Source: JAAYCI01 sp964371725
GTDB lineage: Bacteria; Bacillota; Clostridia; Oscillospirales; Ruminococcaceae
Length of the DNA stretch: 64,000 nt
Assembly (NCBI GenBank): GCA_964371725.1
Contig: CAYJNQ010000008.1
Coordinates: 4,492-68,491, forward strand
Direction: 5' to 3'
The notes under the pieces are model-generated. The model was not told the DNA's origin and did not search any database. It saw only the letters and a program-made list of their open reading frames with translations. Both the position numbers and the translations under genes were made by a program. Below are positions 41,993 to 50,584 of the stretch, piece by piece (the first letter of the stretch is position 1; each line of letters begins with the position of its first letter).

Positions 41993-42030
41993 ACACTTTA
42001 ATAATTTATTTGACTAAATTGTTAAAGTGT
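41993..42030. promoter_or_regulatory. 38-base near-perfect palindrome centred on the his operon -35 box
   Basis: Arms ACACTTTAATAATTTA (41993-42008) and TAAATTGTTAAAGTGT (42015-42030) match at 15 of 16 positions, with a six-base centre TTTGAC. The -35 box TTGACT sits at 42010-42015. There is no T run after it. An operator for a dimeric or tetrameric repressor is the simplest reading. Confidence 0.7.
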
Positions 42031-42038
42031 GATAGGAT
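42010..42038 (+). promoter_or_regulatory. Promoter of the his operon
   Basis: TTGACT (42010-42015), 17 bases, TAGGAT (42033-42038), 36 bases before hisZG. Confidence 0.75.
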
Positions 42039-42073
42039 ACCCATGATAGAGTGATTGGATTTGGGGAGGAAGT

Positions 42074-43645
42074 ATGGAAACACAGAATTTTAAGATGCCC
42101 AATTTGCGCAAGGAAGAGTGGATAGCCCTGAGGATTCGTGCCTTATTTGAAGAAAAAGGCTATGGTTTGTTCCGCATGGGCAGTTTTGAAGAATATGATT
42201 TTTATATGCAGAATCGTCCGTTTTTAAAAGGTGAAGACGTTATCTCTTTCACGGGAATGGATGGGCGCCTCATGGCATTGAAGCCGGATATGACCCTGTC
42301 TATTGTGAAAAACACGCAAAATGGGGAAGTGCGGCGCGTTTATTACAACGAGAATGTGTATCGCAGAAGCCACAGAAACGGAGAATACTGCGAGATTCAT
42401 CAAATGGGGCTGGAAAACATCGGTGCATTTGGGATAGAGGCCGAGGCCGATGTGCTGCGCACTGCACTCGAAAGCCTTGCCGTCATTGGCAAAGGGGCAC
42501 TGGATTTGTCTCATATGGAATTCATTGAGGCCATGCTGGAACCGTTTGGGCAAGGTTCTCATCGAGAGGATGCATTGCAAGCGTTAAAGGAAAAAAGCCC
42601 CCATGGCATGTGTCTTGCCGCCGAAGCGGCCGGGCTTTGTGAGGAAGATAAAAAGCGGCTTATGAGCCTTGCCGCACTAGCCGGCCCGTTTGCAAAGGCA
42701 CTTGAAGAGGCAAAAAAACTGGCACAGAATTTGCCTTTGGCAGAAAAGGCGTTGCAAGAGTTGTCTCTTTTGCAAGCGCGTGTGGGCGAAGTGCCAAATG
42801 TGCAATTGCGCCTGGATTTTTCCATTCTCAACGACATTGATTATTACAACGGCCTTATCTTTCAAGGCTTTATTCAAGGTTTGCCACAGGTGGTGCTGGC
42901 CGGTGGCCGCTATGACAATTTGATGCGTCGCTTTGAGAAAAAACAGCCTGCACTTGGTTTTGCGCTCTATCTCGACGCCCTGGAAGTGGGCGGGGGCAAT
43001 GCTCAAAAATCAAGCCAAGAGCCGGATTTTCTCAATATAGCCTTGCCAAAGGGGCGTTTGGGAGATAAGGTGTATGCCTTGTTCGAAAAGGCAGGTCTCT
43101 CTTGTGAAGGGTTGGCTGAAAAATCGCGCAAATTGGTGTTTGAGGACAAGCAAAACCGCGTGCGTTATTTTTTGGTGAAGCCAACCGATGTAGATATCTA
43201 TGTGGAACACGGTGCGGCCGATATTGGTGTGGTGGGCAAAGATGTGCTGCTGGAAAGTGGTGCCGATGTGCTTGATTTGCTTGATTTGCACCTTGGGAAA
43301 TGCCGTTTGGCCGTGGCCGGGAGACCGGATTTTGTTCCGGATGAGGCCGGTGTTCTACGTGTGGCCAGCAAATATCCAAATGTGACGCGCCGCTACTACG
43401 CAAAGCGTGATCAGGCCGTGGAAATCATCAAACTAAATGGTTCCATAGAACTGGCGCCGATTACAGGGCTTTCCGATGTGATTGTGGATATTGTGGAAAC
43501 AGGCTCTACCTTGCACGAAAACAATTTGGATGTACTCACCGAGGTGGCACCCTCCTCGGCGCGCCTCATTGCAAATCGTGCCTCTTGGCGCTTCAAAGGG
43601 GAACTGATTCAAAATCTTGCCAAAAAGGTGGCTGCACTATTGTAA
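42074..43645 (+). CDS. hisZG: Fused HisZ-HisG: ATP phosphoribosyltransferase, regulatory and catalytic parts
   Basis: First enzyme of histidine synthesis (ATP + PRPP to phosphoribosyl-ATP). Residues about 1-312 are HisZ, the histidyl-tRNA-synthetase-like regulatory subunit: LKPDMTLSIVKN, VYYNENVYRR and the motif-3-like VVLAGGRYDNLMRRF are seen. Residues about 318-523 are the short form of HisG: LNIALPKGRLGDK (from 320), VKPTDVDIYVEHGAADIGVVGKD in pieces, and the PRPP-binding loop DIVETGSTLHENNL. A linker with GGGNAQKSSQEP joins them. In most bacteria these are two proteins that form a hetero-octamer. No stop or frameshift separates them here. The AGGAAG before ATG 42074 drives the whole fusion; I saw no internal start with a good signal. 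Confidence 0.93.
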   Translation: METQNFKMPNLRKEEWIALRIRALFEEKGYGLFRMGSFEEYDFYMQNRPFLKGEDVISFTGMDGRLMALKPDMTLSIVKNTQNGEVRRVYYNENVYRRSHRNGEYCEIHQMGLENIGAFGIEAEADVLRTALESLAVIGKGALDLSHMEFIEAMLEPFGQGSHREDALQALKEKSPHGMCLAAEAAGLCEEDKKRLMSLAALAGPFAKALEEAKKLAQNLPLAEKALQELSLLQARVGEVPNVQLRLDFSILNDIDYYNGLIFQGFIQGLPQVVLAGGRYDNLMRRFEKKQPALGFALYLDALEVGGGNAQKSSQEPDFLNIALPKGRLGDKVYALFEKAGLSCEGLAEKSRKLVFEDKQNRVRYFLVKPTDVDIYVEHGAADIGVVGKDVLLESGADVLDLLDLHLGKCRLAVAGRPDFVPDEAGVLRVASKYPNVTRRYYAKRDQAVEIIKLNGSIELAPITGLSDVIVDIVETGSTLHENNLDVLTEVAPSSARLIANRASWRFKGELIQNLAKKVAALL

Positions 43646-43680
43646 AACGTGCAAGAAAAAGAAATGGAGGGTTTGGCATT

Positions 43681-44742
43681 TTGTCTCGTTTTTTACATCC
43701 ACGTTTTGAGTCTCTTGTTCCCTATGTTCCGGGCGAGCAGCCAAAGGGGAGAAAGTTGATAAAGCTCAACACAAATGAAAACCCATACCCACCGTCACCC
43801 GGGGTACAAAAGGCTGTTGATGAAGCTGTACATTCGCTCAACTTATATCCGGAAATCAGTGGGGAACAAGTAAAGCCGGCCTTGGCAAGCTTTTTGTGTG
43901 TAAAAGAGGAACAGTTGTTTTTGGCCAATGGCAGTGATGAGGTGCTTGCATTTGCCTTTTGGGCATTTTGCAAAAATGGTGCCGCTTTTGCCGACATCAC
44001 CTACGGCTTTTATAAAGTTTACAGTGCCATGTATGAAGTGGAGGCCCTGCATATTCCTTTGCGGGAAGATTTTTCGATAGACCCAAAAGACTACCGAAAT
44101 CTTGGCAAAACCATTTTCTTGGCCAATCCCAATGCGCCCACAGGCCTTGCGCTCAGCCTTGAAGATTTGGATATGATTTTGCTTAACAACACAGAAAACT
44201 TGGTGGTGGTAGACGAAGCCTATGTGGCTTTTGGGGCCGAAAGTGCCACTGTGTTGCTGGAAAAATACGACAATCTACTGGTGGTGGGAACCTTTTCAAA
44301 AGCACGCAGTTTGGCCGGCGCTCGCTTTGGTTATGCCGCAGGTAGTAAGGAGCTTATAGCTGACCTTGAACGCATGAAATTCGGCTTTAACCCGTACAAT
44401 GTCAATGCGATGACACTGGCTGCTGCAAAAGCATCGTTAGAAGATGGCGAATATTATGAACAATGCCAAAAACGGGTATGCAATACCCGGGATAAAACAA
44501 TGAAAATGTTGGAAAAAATGGGTTTTCACTGCACAAACAGCAAGGCGAATTTTCTGTTTATCTCGCATGAAAATCATCGTGCACAAGATTTGTTTTTGGC
44601 CTTGCGAGAACAAGGGGTTTTGGTGCGCTGGTTTCAAAGTGAACGGATACAAAACCATTTGCGCGTGTCGGTGGGAACCGAAGAAGAAATGCAGTGTTTT
44701 GTGAATGCTTTACAAAACGCAATGAAAGGAGGGGCGCTTTGA
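43681..44742 (+). CDS. hisC: Histidinol-phosphate aminotransferase
   Basis: PLP aminotransferase that converts imidazole-acetol phosphate to histidinol phosphate. KLNTNENPYPPSP near the N-terminus and the PLP lysine in GTFSKARSLAGARFGY are typical. The start is TTG at 43681, ten bases after TGGAGGG; upstream in-frame sequence overlaps hisZG. Length of 353 is normal. The operon context supports HisC over related aminotransferases. Confidence 0.93.
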   Translation: MSRFLHPRFESLVPYVPGEQPKGRKLIKLNTNENPYPPSPGVQKAVDEAVHSLNLYPEISGEQVKPALASFLCVKEEQLFLANGSDEVLAFAFWAFCKNGAAFADITYGFYKVYSAMYEVEALHIPLREDFSIDPKDYRNLGKTIFLANPNAPTGLALSLEDLDMILLNNTENLVVVDEAYVAFGAESATVLLEKYDNLLVVGTFSKARSLAGARFGYAAGSKELIADLERMKFGFNPYNVNAMTLAAAKASLEDGEYYEQCQKRVCNTRDKTMKMLEKMGFHCTNSKANFLFISHENHRAQDLFLALREQGVLVRWFQSERIQNHLRVSVGTEEEMQCFVNALQNAMKGGAL

Positions 44743-45371
44743 GGCAAGATATCGTCATTGTGGATTATGGGGTGGGCAACCTGTTCAGCTTAAAATCTTC
44801 GCTTTCCGCTCTGGGGCTTCCCGTGCAAGTAAGTGGAAAAAAAACAGATATTCAAAATGCGTCTAAAATCATTTTGCCCGGTGTTGGGGCTTTTCAAGAT
44901 GCAGCCGAAAAACTCAAGATATCCGGCTTGGAAGACATGCTGAAAGAAGAGGTGAAGAAAGGCAAACCCCTGCTTGGCATCTGCCTTGGCATGCAGCTTT
45001 TGTTTTGTGAAAGCCATGAATTCGGCGTGCATAAGGGGCTTGGCTTTGTGCCGGGTGTTGTGTGTAGCTTGGAGGAGGACTTGCGCGCAGGCGGTTTTCC
45101 CTACAAGGTGCCACAAATTGGCTGGAATCCCTTGCATTTGCACCGCAGCCAATCCCCTTTGCTGAAATATACAAAAGAGGGTGATGCCTTTTATTTTGTG
45201 CACAGTTTTTATGCGAAACAGTGCGAAGACCATCTTATAGCCAGCTGTGAATACGGGGTGCAGGTAACCGCCGCTGTGCAACACGACCATGTTTTTGGAA
45301 CGCAGTTTCATCCGGAAAAAAGCGGCCCTGTGGGCCTTTCAATGCTCAAAGCATTCTCGGAGGTGAATTAA
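44739..45371 (+). CDS. hisH: Imidazole glycerol phosphate synthase, glutaminase subunit
   Basis: Class I glutamine amidotransferase that supplies ammonia to HisF. The N-terminal DIVIVDYGVGNLFSLKSSL, the nucleophile Cys in LLGICLGMQLL and the His/Glu of FHPEKS are intact. The start is TTG at 44739, overlapping the hisC stop, with AAAGGAGGGG upstream. Length of 210 is standard. hisA follows with no spacer. Confidence 0.96.
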   Translation: MRQDIVIVDYGVGNLFSLKSSLSALGLPVQVSGKKTDIQNASKIILPGVGAFQDAAEKLKISGLEDMLKEEVKKGKPLLGICLGMQLLFCESHEFGVHKGLGFVPGVVCSLEEDLRAGGFPYKVPQIGWNPLHLHRSQSPLLKYTKEGDAFYFVHSFYAKQCEDHLIASCEYGVQVTAAVQHDHVFGTQFHPEKSGPVGLSMLKAFSEVN

Positions 45372-46103
45372 ATGATTGTGATACCGGCGATTGATATCAT
45401 CAATGGGCAGGTGGTGCGCCTGTTCCAAGGAGACTATGGAAAAAAACAAACCTATGGCAAGGATCCGATGGTTTTTGCCAAACAATTTGAACAAGCAGGG
45501 GCACAGTGGCTGCACCTTGTGGATTTGGATGGTGCCAAGGCGGGGCGTCCATGCAACGTGGACATCATCAGTGCCATCACCGAGGAAACCAGGCTTTCGG
45601 TAGAGCTTGGTGGCGGCATTCGCAATGAAGACAATGTGGAGCTGGCTTTTTCGCTGGGGGTGGAGCGCTTGATCTTGGGTACATCTGCTTTGAAAGACCC
45701 AGCCTTTACAAAACGCATGGTAAAACGCTATGCAGAAAAAATTGCTGTGGGCGTGGATGCCCGAAACGGTAAGGTGGCCGTGGAAGGTTGGCTCAACACA
45801 AGTGACACGGACTCCATAGAATTTTGCGAACAAATGAAAGAAATTGGTGTAAAGCATATTATCTATACAGATATTTCCAAGGATGGAGTGGGTGAAGGCA
45901 CCAACTTGAGTATCTATGAAAAACTTGGCAAAATCGAGGGGCTTTCCATCACGGCTTCGGGTGGCGTGTCCAGCCTTGCAGACATAGAGGCTTTGCAAGA
46001 ATTGGGGCTGTATGGCGCCATTGTGGGCAAAGCTCTGTATACGGGCGACATCGAGCTTCCCGAGGCGCTTGCCTTAGCAGAGAAGGGAGCAGGCAAAGCA
46101 TGA
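45372..46103 (+). CDS. hisA: ProFAR isomerase
   Basis: TIM-barrel isomerase of 243 residues acting on ProFAR. It begins MIVIPAIDIINGQVVRLFQGDY, and LGGGIRN and VGVDARNGKVAVEGW are the family phosphate- and substrate-binding strands. The ATG directly follows the hisH stop; GGAGG lies within hisH. It overlaps hisF by four bases. Confidence 0.97.
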   Translation: MIVIPAIDIINGQVVRLFQGDYGKKQTYGKDPMVFAKQFEQAGAQWLHLVDLDGAKAGRPCNVDIISAITEETRLSVELGGGIRNEDNVELAFSLGVERLILGTSALKDPAFTKRMVKRYAEKIAVGVDARNGKVAVEGWLNTSDTDSIEFCEQMKEIGVKHIIYTDISKDGVGEGTNLSIYEKLGKIEGLSITASGGVSSLADIEALQELGLYGAIVGKALYTGDIELPEALALAEKGAGKA

Positions 46104-46858
46104 TAACAAAACGCATCATCCCGTGTTTGGACATTCGAGACGGGCGCGTGGTAAAAGGTGTGAACTTTGAGGGGTTGCGCGATGTGGAAGACCCCGTGGC
46201 GCTTGCGGCCTACTACAATGAGCAAGGCGCAGACGAACTCGTGTTTTACGACATCACGGCGTCTGCACAAGGGCGCAGTTTGTTCACAGACATTCTCACA
46301 CGCGTGGCAGCCGAAGTGTTCATTCCGCTTACGGTGGGTGGGGCTGTTCGTGAATTGGCCGATTTTGATAGGGTTTTAAAGTGTGGTGCCGATAAGGTGA
46401 GTGTGAATTCCGGCGCCATTGCAAGGCCGCAAATCATTGCGGAGGGTGCACGGCTGTATGGCAGCCAATGTGTGGTACTTTCGATGGATGTGAAACGCGT
46501 GAATGGGGATTTTCACGTGTTTGCCAAAGGCGGGCGTGAAGACACCGGGCTAAATGCCATAGAATGGGCAAAACGCGGTGAAGCCGACGGAGCCGGCGAA
46601 CTTGTTATCAATAGCATGGATACAGATGGCGTGAAACAAGGTTTTGATATGGAATTGCTTGGTGCCGTGGCCAATGCGGTTTCTTTGCCCATCATTGCCT
46701 CGGGTGGTGCGGGTAAAAAAGAGGATTTTGCCCGTTTGTTTGAACTTCCCGGCATGGATGCAGGGCTTGCAGCCTCCATTTTCCATTATCGAGAGATAGA
46801 CATACGCAGCTTAAAAAACTATTTGGCGCAGTGCCATGTGCCCATGCGCCTTGTGTAA
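46100..46858 (+). CDS. hisF: Imidazole glycerol phosphate synthase, cyclase subunit
   Basis: TIM barrel that closes the imidazole ring with HisH-derived ammonia. It begins MITKRIIPCLDIRDGRVVKGVNF; the catalytic aspartates lie in PCLDIRDG and in NSMDTDGVKQGFD. Length of 252 is standard. ATGA overlap with hisA. Confidence 0.97.
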   Translation: MITKRIIPCLDIRDGRVVKGVNFEGLRDVEDPVALAAYYNEQGADELVFYDITASAQGRSLFTDILTRVAAEVFIPLTVGGAVRELADFDRVLKCGADKVSVNSGAIARPQIIAEGARLYGSQCVVLSMDVKRVNGDFHVFAKGGREDTGLNAIEWAKRGEADGAGELVINSMDTDGVKQGFDMELLGAVANAVSLPIIASGGAGKKEDFARLFELPGMDAGLAASIFHYREIDIRSLKNYLAQCHVPMRLV

Positions 46859-46888
46859 AGGAATGGATGATAGGAAAGGGAGAGAGAA

Positions 46889-47536
46889 ATGTTAAACCTA
46901 GATGAAGTGAAATTTGATGAAAAAGGCCTGATTCCGGCCGTGGTGCAAGATGTGTACAGTGGGGAAGTGTTGACTGTTGCCTATATGAACCGCGAAAGCC
47001 TTGCCATTACTTTGGAGGAAAAAAGAACTTGTTTCTTTTCTCGTAGCCGTCAAAAACTTTGGAGAAAAGGAGAGGAAAGCGGAAACGTGCAACGTGTTGT
47101 GTCTGTTATGGCCGATTGTGATGCCGATGCACTTTTGCTGAAAGTGGAAAAGGCGGGCCCTGCTTGCCATACAGGCGAAACCAGTTGTTTTCACAAGCCG
47201 ATTTGGGCAGAGGAGGCGGCGCATGACTTTTCTTTGCAAGCCCTTTACGAAATGCTCAAAGAGCGAAAAGAAAGCCCGAAAGAGGGCAGTTATACAAGTT
47301 ATTTGTATGAAAAAGGGCTGGAAAAAATTCTAAAAAAAGTGGGCGAAGAATGCACGGAAGTGGTCATTGGGGGCATGAAAAACAGCCGAGGGGAAACGGT
47401 GTATGAAATTGCAGACCTTTGCTATCACGTAATGGTGCTCATGGTGGAAATGGGCATTACAAACGAGGAAATTTTAACAGAGCTTGCCTCACGCCATGTT
47501 GTGGATAAAAAGGTGAAACAGGAGACTGCACAATGA
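46889..47536 (+). CDS. hisIE: Bifunctional PR-AMP cyclohydrolase / PR-ATP diphosphatase
   Basis: Fused HisI-HisE, 215 residues. The cyclohydrolase half has the zinc/magnesium motif DCDADALLLKVEKAGPACH...SCF. The diphosphatase half (from about residue 115) has SYTSYLYEKGLEKILKKVGEE and the following TEVVIGG and DLCYHVMVLM. GGGAGAG lies before the ATG. The fusion is common. Four-base overlap with hisJ. Confidence 0.96.
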   Translation: MLNLDEVKFDEKGLIPAVVQDVYSGEVLTVAYMNRESLAITLEEKRTCFFSRSRQKLWRKGEESGNVQRVVSVMADCDADALLLKVEKAGPACHTGETSCFHKPIWAEEAAHDFSLQALYEMLKERKESPKEGSYTSYLYEKGLEKILKKVGEECTEVVIGGMKNSRGETVYEIADLCYHVMVLMVEMGITNEEILTELASRHVVDKKVKQETAQ

Positions 47537-48369
47537 AATTTACTTCCAATGTGCACACCCACACCACCTGGTGCGACGGTGCCAACACGCCAAGGGAAAT
47601 GGTGGAAGCGGCCCTGCAACTTGGTTTTACCGATTTGGGAATTTCCTCCCATGCCCAGGAAATTGGGCATCCCGGCTATGGCATAGATGTTTCGGAAGAA
47701 GCGAATTATCGTGCTGAAGTGCAGGCTTTAAAACAGGAATATGAAGGCCGTTTGACGGTGTTGTGCGGTGTTGAAAGAGATACATACAGCCCCTCTACCG
47801 GCACGGGTTTTGCGTACACAATCGGTTCAAACCACTATCTACCGCCCCAAAACGGGGAATTTTTTGCAGTGGATGCCAGCCCAAAAGAACTCAAGGAAAT
47901 TGTGAAAATTTGGTATGGTGGCAATTGGCACAACATGATTCGAGATTTTTATGCGGATAGTTTGCGCAATGTCAAAGAAAATAGGCCCACCATTGTAGGC
48001 CATTTTGATTTGATAAAAAAATACAACGAAAAAAACTTGGTATTTGATGAAAACAGCAAAAAATATCAAGAAATTGCCCTGGCCGCTTTGGATGAGGTGT
48101 GCAAAATCGTGAACGAATATGGCGGCATGGTGGAATTGAATATGGGTGCCTTTGCGCGCGGTCTGTGCGACGCACCGTACCCGGCGCCCTTTCTTTTGCG
48201 CCATTTGGCACAAACCAACACCCGCGTTATTGTAACGGGAGACAGCCACAGTGCAAAAGCGCTGGACAATGCTTTTGACAAAGCACCCGCATTTTTAAAA
48301 GAGGCCGGATTTAAAAAAGTGGCGATGCTTCAAAAGGGCGTTTTTCAAGATGTGAATTTAGAAGTGTGA
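47533..48369 (+). CDS. hisJ: Histidinol-phosphatase, PHP family
   Basis: PHP-type metal-dependent phosphatase (HisJ/HisK form) converting histidinol phosphate to histidinol. It begins NVHTHTTWCDGANTP with the first metal ligands; later ligands are in GVERDTYS, VGHFDLIKKYN and VTGDSHSAKAL. Length of 278 is typical. This non-HAD phosphatase replaces the N-terminal part of bifunctional HisB, in line with Gram-positive practice. It is the last gene of the operon. Confidence 0.94.
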   Translation: MKFTSNVHTHTTWCDGANTPREMVEAALQLGFTDLGISSHAQEIGHPGYGIDVSEEANYRAEVQALKQEYEGRLTVLCGVERDTYSPSTGTGFAYTIGSNHYLPPQNGEFFAVDASPKELKEIVKIWYGGNWHNMIRDFYADSLRNVKENRPTIVGHFDLIKKYNEKNLVFDENSKKYQEIALAALDEVCKIVNEYGGMVELNMGAFARGLCDAPYPAPFLLRHLAQTNTRVIVTGDSHSAKALDNAFDKAPAFLKEAGFKKVAMLQKGVFQDVNLEV

Positions 48370-48464
48370 AGTATTGTGAAGTATATTTAAAAGTAAAATA
48401 ATATTTTATTTATTGTTTTAATATCCATTATTTTTTATTTAAGGCAAAACTACAATGATATGTA

Positions 48465-48507
48465 TCAAAATAGGCCCTCGGTTGTTTTACAAACAACCGT
48501 CATGGGC
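48465..48507 (-). terminator. Terminator of rlmD (minus strand)
   Basis: Inner arms CGGTTGTTT (48479-48487) and AAACAACCG (48491-48499) with outer GCCC (48474-48477) and GGGC (48504-48507). On the minus strand CTATTTTG follows. The stop codon lies within the 5' arm. Confidence 0.7.
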
Positions 48508-49903
48508 TCTCCGGTTTCTCAATTCGTGACAGGAAGACCACGCACTCAACGTGCCTTGTGCGTGGGAACATATCCACCGCCTGAATTTTTTCTGTTTTAT
48601 AGCCCTTGTCTGTGAGTATGGCCAAATCTCGTGCTAGGGTGGCGGGGTTGCAGCTAATCATCACAATTTTTTTCGGTGCCATTTGTAAAAGGGGCTTCAA
48701 GGCTTCAAGGCCACACCCTTTGCGGGGTGGGTCAAGCAAGGCAACGTCCGGGCGAAATCCTTCATTCAGCAGTTTTTCTGCGGCTTTGGCGGCATCCATA
48801 CACAGAAAGCGTGCGTGTGAAATTTCCATTGCGAAGGCACTTTGACGGGCGCTGTCCACTGCTTTTTGTACAATTTCAATGCCCACAAGTTCGGTGCAGT
48901 CTTTTGCCATGGATAAACCGATAACACCGGTTCCGCAATACATATCCAAAACACGATCGCCGGGCGTAATGCAAGCAAATTCGCGTGCGGTTTGAAATAG
49001 GCGCTCTGCTGCGGCCGAATTCACCTGAGAAAAAGAATCCGGACTTAGCCGCTGTGGCACACCACATAGCTCATCGTCCAAGGTTTCCTCCCCGTACAAG
49101 AGCCGGAATCGAGAACCGAAAATCACATTGCCGGGCTTTTTGTGTATATTTAGATAAATGCCGGAAATTTCAGGAAAACGCCGTGTTAAGTTGTCAACGA
49201 CTTTATTTTCCGTTGGAAAAGCGTCGCCGTTTACAACAAAGGTAAGCAGTACTTTTTTGGTTTTGTTGCTTTGCCGCAGGCAAATATGCCGCAAAAGGCC
49301 GCTGTGGGTTGTTTCATTATAGGAATCGATGCCTGCCATTTGCATTTGCTGCACGGCTGCAGCCGTTATCTCGTTGAGAAGCGGTGGCTGCAAGCGGCAG
49401 GTTTCACAGCTCACCAAGCGATGGCTACGGTTTGCATAAAAACCATATTGAAGAGAACCGCTTTCATCCTGAGCCAGTGGATACTGCACTTTGTTCCGAT
49501 AAGCCTCTGTTTTTGGGGAGGGCAAAATGGGAAGAAACGGAGCCTCGATTTTGCCAATACGGCGAATGGCGTCGTGCACAAATTGCTCTTTGGCCAAAAG
49601 TTCTTCGCCATAGTGTATGTGCCTGAAACTGCACCCGCCGCATACACAAGCCACCCTACAATCGGGCTTAATTCGATGGGGGCTTTCTTTGTGTAAAGCA
49701 AGTAATTTTCCGAAAGCATGCGTTTTTTGAAGACGAACAATTTTAACTTCCGCCTCGTCTCCGGGTGCTGTGTTGGGCACAAAAACAACTTGGCCGTCAT
49801 ATCGTCCAAGCCCATTTCCGTCGCTGCTCAAAGCGTCAATGGTCAGCCTGATTTGCTGGTTTTTTGAAAGTGATATTTTATGTATTTTTTTTTGAATATC
49901 CAT
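48500..49903 (-). CDS. rlmD: 23S rRNA (uracil-C5)-methyltransferase, RlmD/RlmCD family
   Basis: The only protein gene here on the minus strand. It has an N-terminal TRAM domain (about 1-65), a cysteine cluster CRVACVCGGCSFRH for a 4Fe-4S centre, and a C-terminal SAM methylase with VLDMYCGTGVIGLS, LLDPPRKGCGL and the nucleophile Cys in ISCNPATLARDL. Length of 467 is normal. In Bacillota a single RlmCD enzyme often methylates both U747 and U1939; which sites are served here is not readable. The ATG at 49903 has GTGGGGGC upstream. It is transcribed from its own promoter, convergent with the his operon and divergent from rplS. Confidence 0.93.
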   Translation of the reverse strand: MDIQKKIHKISLSKNQQIRLTIDALSSDGNGLGRYDGQVVFVPNTAPGDEAEVKIVRLQKTHAFGKLLALHKESPHRIKPDCRVACVCGGCSFRHIHYGEELLAKEQFVHDAIRRIGKIEAPFLPILPSPKTEAYRNKVQYPLAQDESGSLQYGFYANRSHRLVSCETCRLQPPLLNEITAAAVQQMQMAGIDSYNETTHSGLLRHICLRQSNKTKKVLLTFVVNGDAFPTENKVVDNLTRRFPEISGIYLNIHKKPGNVIFGSRFRLLYGEETLDDELCGVPQRLSPDSFSQVNSAAAERLFQTAREFACITPGDRVLDMYCGTGVIGLSMAKDCTELVGIEIVQKAVDSARQSAFAMEISHARFLCMDAAKAAEKLLNEGFRPDVALLDPPRKGCGLEALKPLLQMAPKKIVMISCNPATLARDLAILTDKGYKTEKIQAVDMFPRTRHVECVVFLSRIEKPESP

Positions 49904-49960
49904 TATAATGCCCCCACATTTTTGGAAAAAATAAATTATAAATTATTTATTGATGAATTT

Positions 49961-49990
49961 AGTATATCAGATTATGAAGAATAGGGGCAA
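49961..49990 (-). promoter_or_regulatory. Promoter of rlmD
   Basis: On the minus strand TTGCCC (49990-49985), 18 bases, TATACT (49966-49961), about 55 bases before the start codon. The rest of the divergent region between 49904 and 50060 is AT-rich and shows no gene. Confidence 0.55.
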
Positions 49991-50064
49991 GTTTCAGAAT
50001 GTTTTATATTGATTTTCAATGAAATAATAAATTGCATTTAATGAACCTGAAAATGAAAAAACAC

Positions 50065-50093
50065 TTGCAAATATGAAACAACTGTGATATCAT
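50065..50093 (+). promoter_or_regulatory. Promoter of rplS
   Basis: TTGCAA (50065-50070), 17 bases, TATCAT (50088-50093), about 105 bases upstream of the rplS ribosome binding site. Confidence 0.75.
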
Positions 50094-50099
50094 ATTTAA

Positions 50100-50192
50100 G
50101 CGTTCTGTTCTGTTGGCACCACCAACATGATTCAGGCAATGCATGAAACGGGCAGTCCTCTGCTGCAAGGCGGCAAGAATGTCTAACAAAAA
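50100..50192 (+). promoter_or_regulatory. Probable L19 leader RNA
   Basis: The rplS 5' untranslated region contains GTTCTGTTCTGTTGG, then GGGCAGTCCTCTGC and GAATGTCT, which resemble the ribosomal protein L19 leader found before rplS in Bacillota. Autoregulation by L19 is the role proposed for that leader. I recognise the pattern only from memory of the motif; folding against the covariance model would settle it. Confidence 0.45.
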
Positions 50193-50209
50193 AATGGAGG
50201 ATGAGAAAG

Positions 50210-50551
50210 ATGGACGCATTAAAATTGATTAGCGATTCTTCTTTGAAAAAAGAACTGCCCAGTTTTGAAATTGGTGATACCGTGCGTGTGGCAGTGCGCA
50301 TCAAAGAGGGAGAAAGAGAACGTATTCAGAACTTTGAAGGCACGGTGATTGCAAAGCGCCACGGCGATATCCAAGCAACTTTCACAGTGCGTCGTTCTTC
50401 TTATGGTGTAGGTGTGGAGCGTGTGTTCCCCATGCACTCGCCTTTTGTGGAAAAGGTAGATGTGGTTCGCAGAGGTAAAGTTCGCCGTGCGAAATTGTAT
50501 TATTTGCGCTCTCGCACAGGCAAATCGGCAAAAGTCAAACAAAAAATATAA
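50210..50551 (+). CDS. rplS: Ribosomal protein bL19
   Basis: Large-subunit protein bL19 at the 30S-50S interface. FEIGDTVRVAVRIKEGERERIQNFEG and RRSSYGVGVERVFP are diagnostic. The ATG at 50210 lies nine bases after TGGAGG (50195-50200); the ATG at 50201 touches that signal and is rejected. Length of 113 is normal. Followed by a terminator, so lepB and later genes may be read partly by read-through or from their own promoter. Confidence 0.97.
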   Translation: MDALKLISDSSLKKELPSFEIGDTVRVAVRIKEGERERIQNFEGTVIAKRHGDIQATFTVRRSSYGVGVERVFPMHSPFVEKVDVVRRGKVRRAKLYYLRSRTGKSAKVKQKI

Positions 50552-50584
50552 AAGCTGTGTTGGGACGCCATTTGTCCCGCTTTC

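Noticed and set aside
41992..42030. Palindrome before hisZG as an ordinary terminator of nrdR
   Set aside because: The arms are AT-rich, the centre holds the -35 box, and no T run follows. A terminator role is not excluded but is the weaker reading.
42039..42073. T-box or His-rich leader peptide controlling the his operon
   Set aside because: Only 35 bases separate the promoter from the start codon, too few for either, and no TGGNACCGCG-type T-box core is present.
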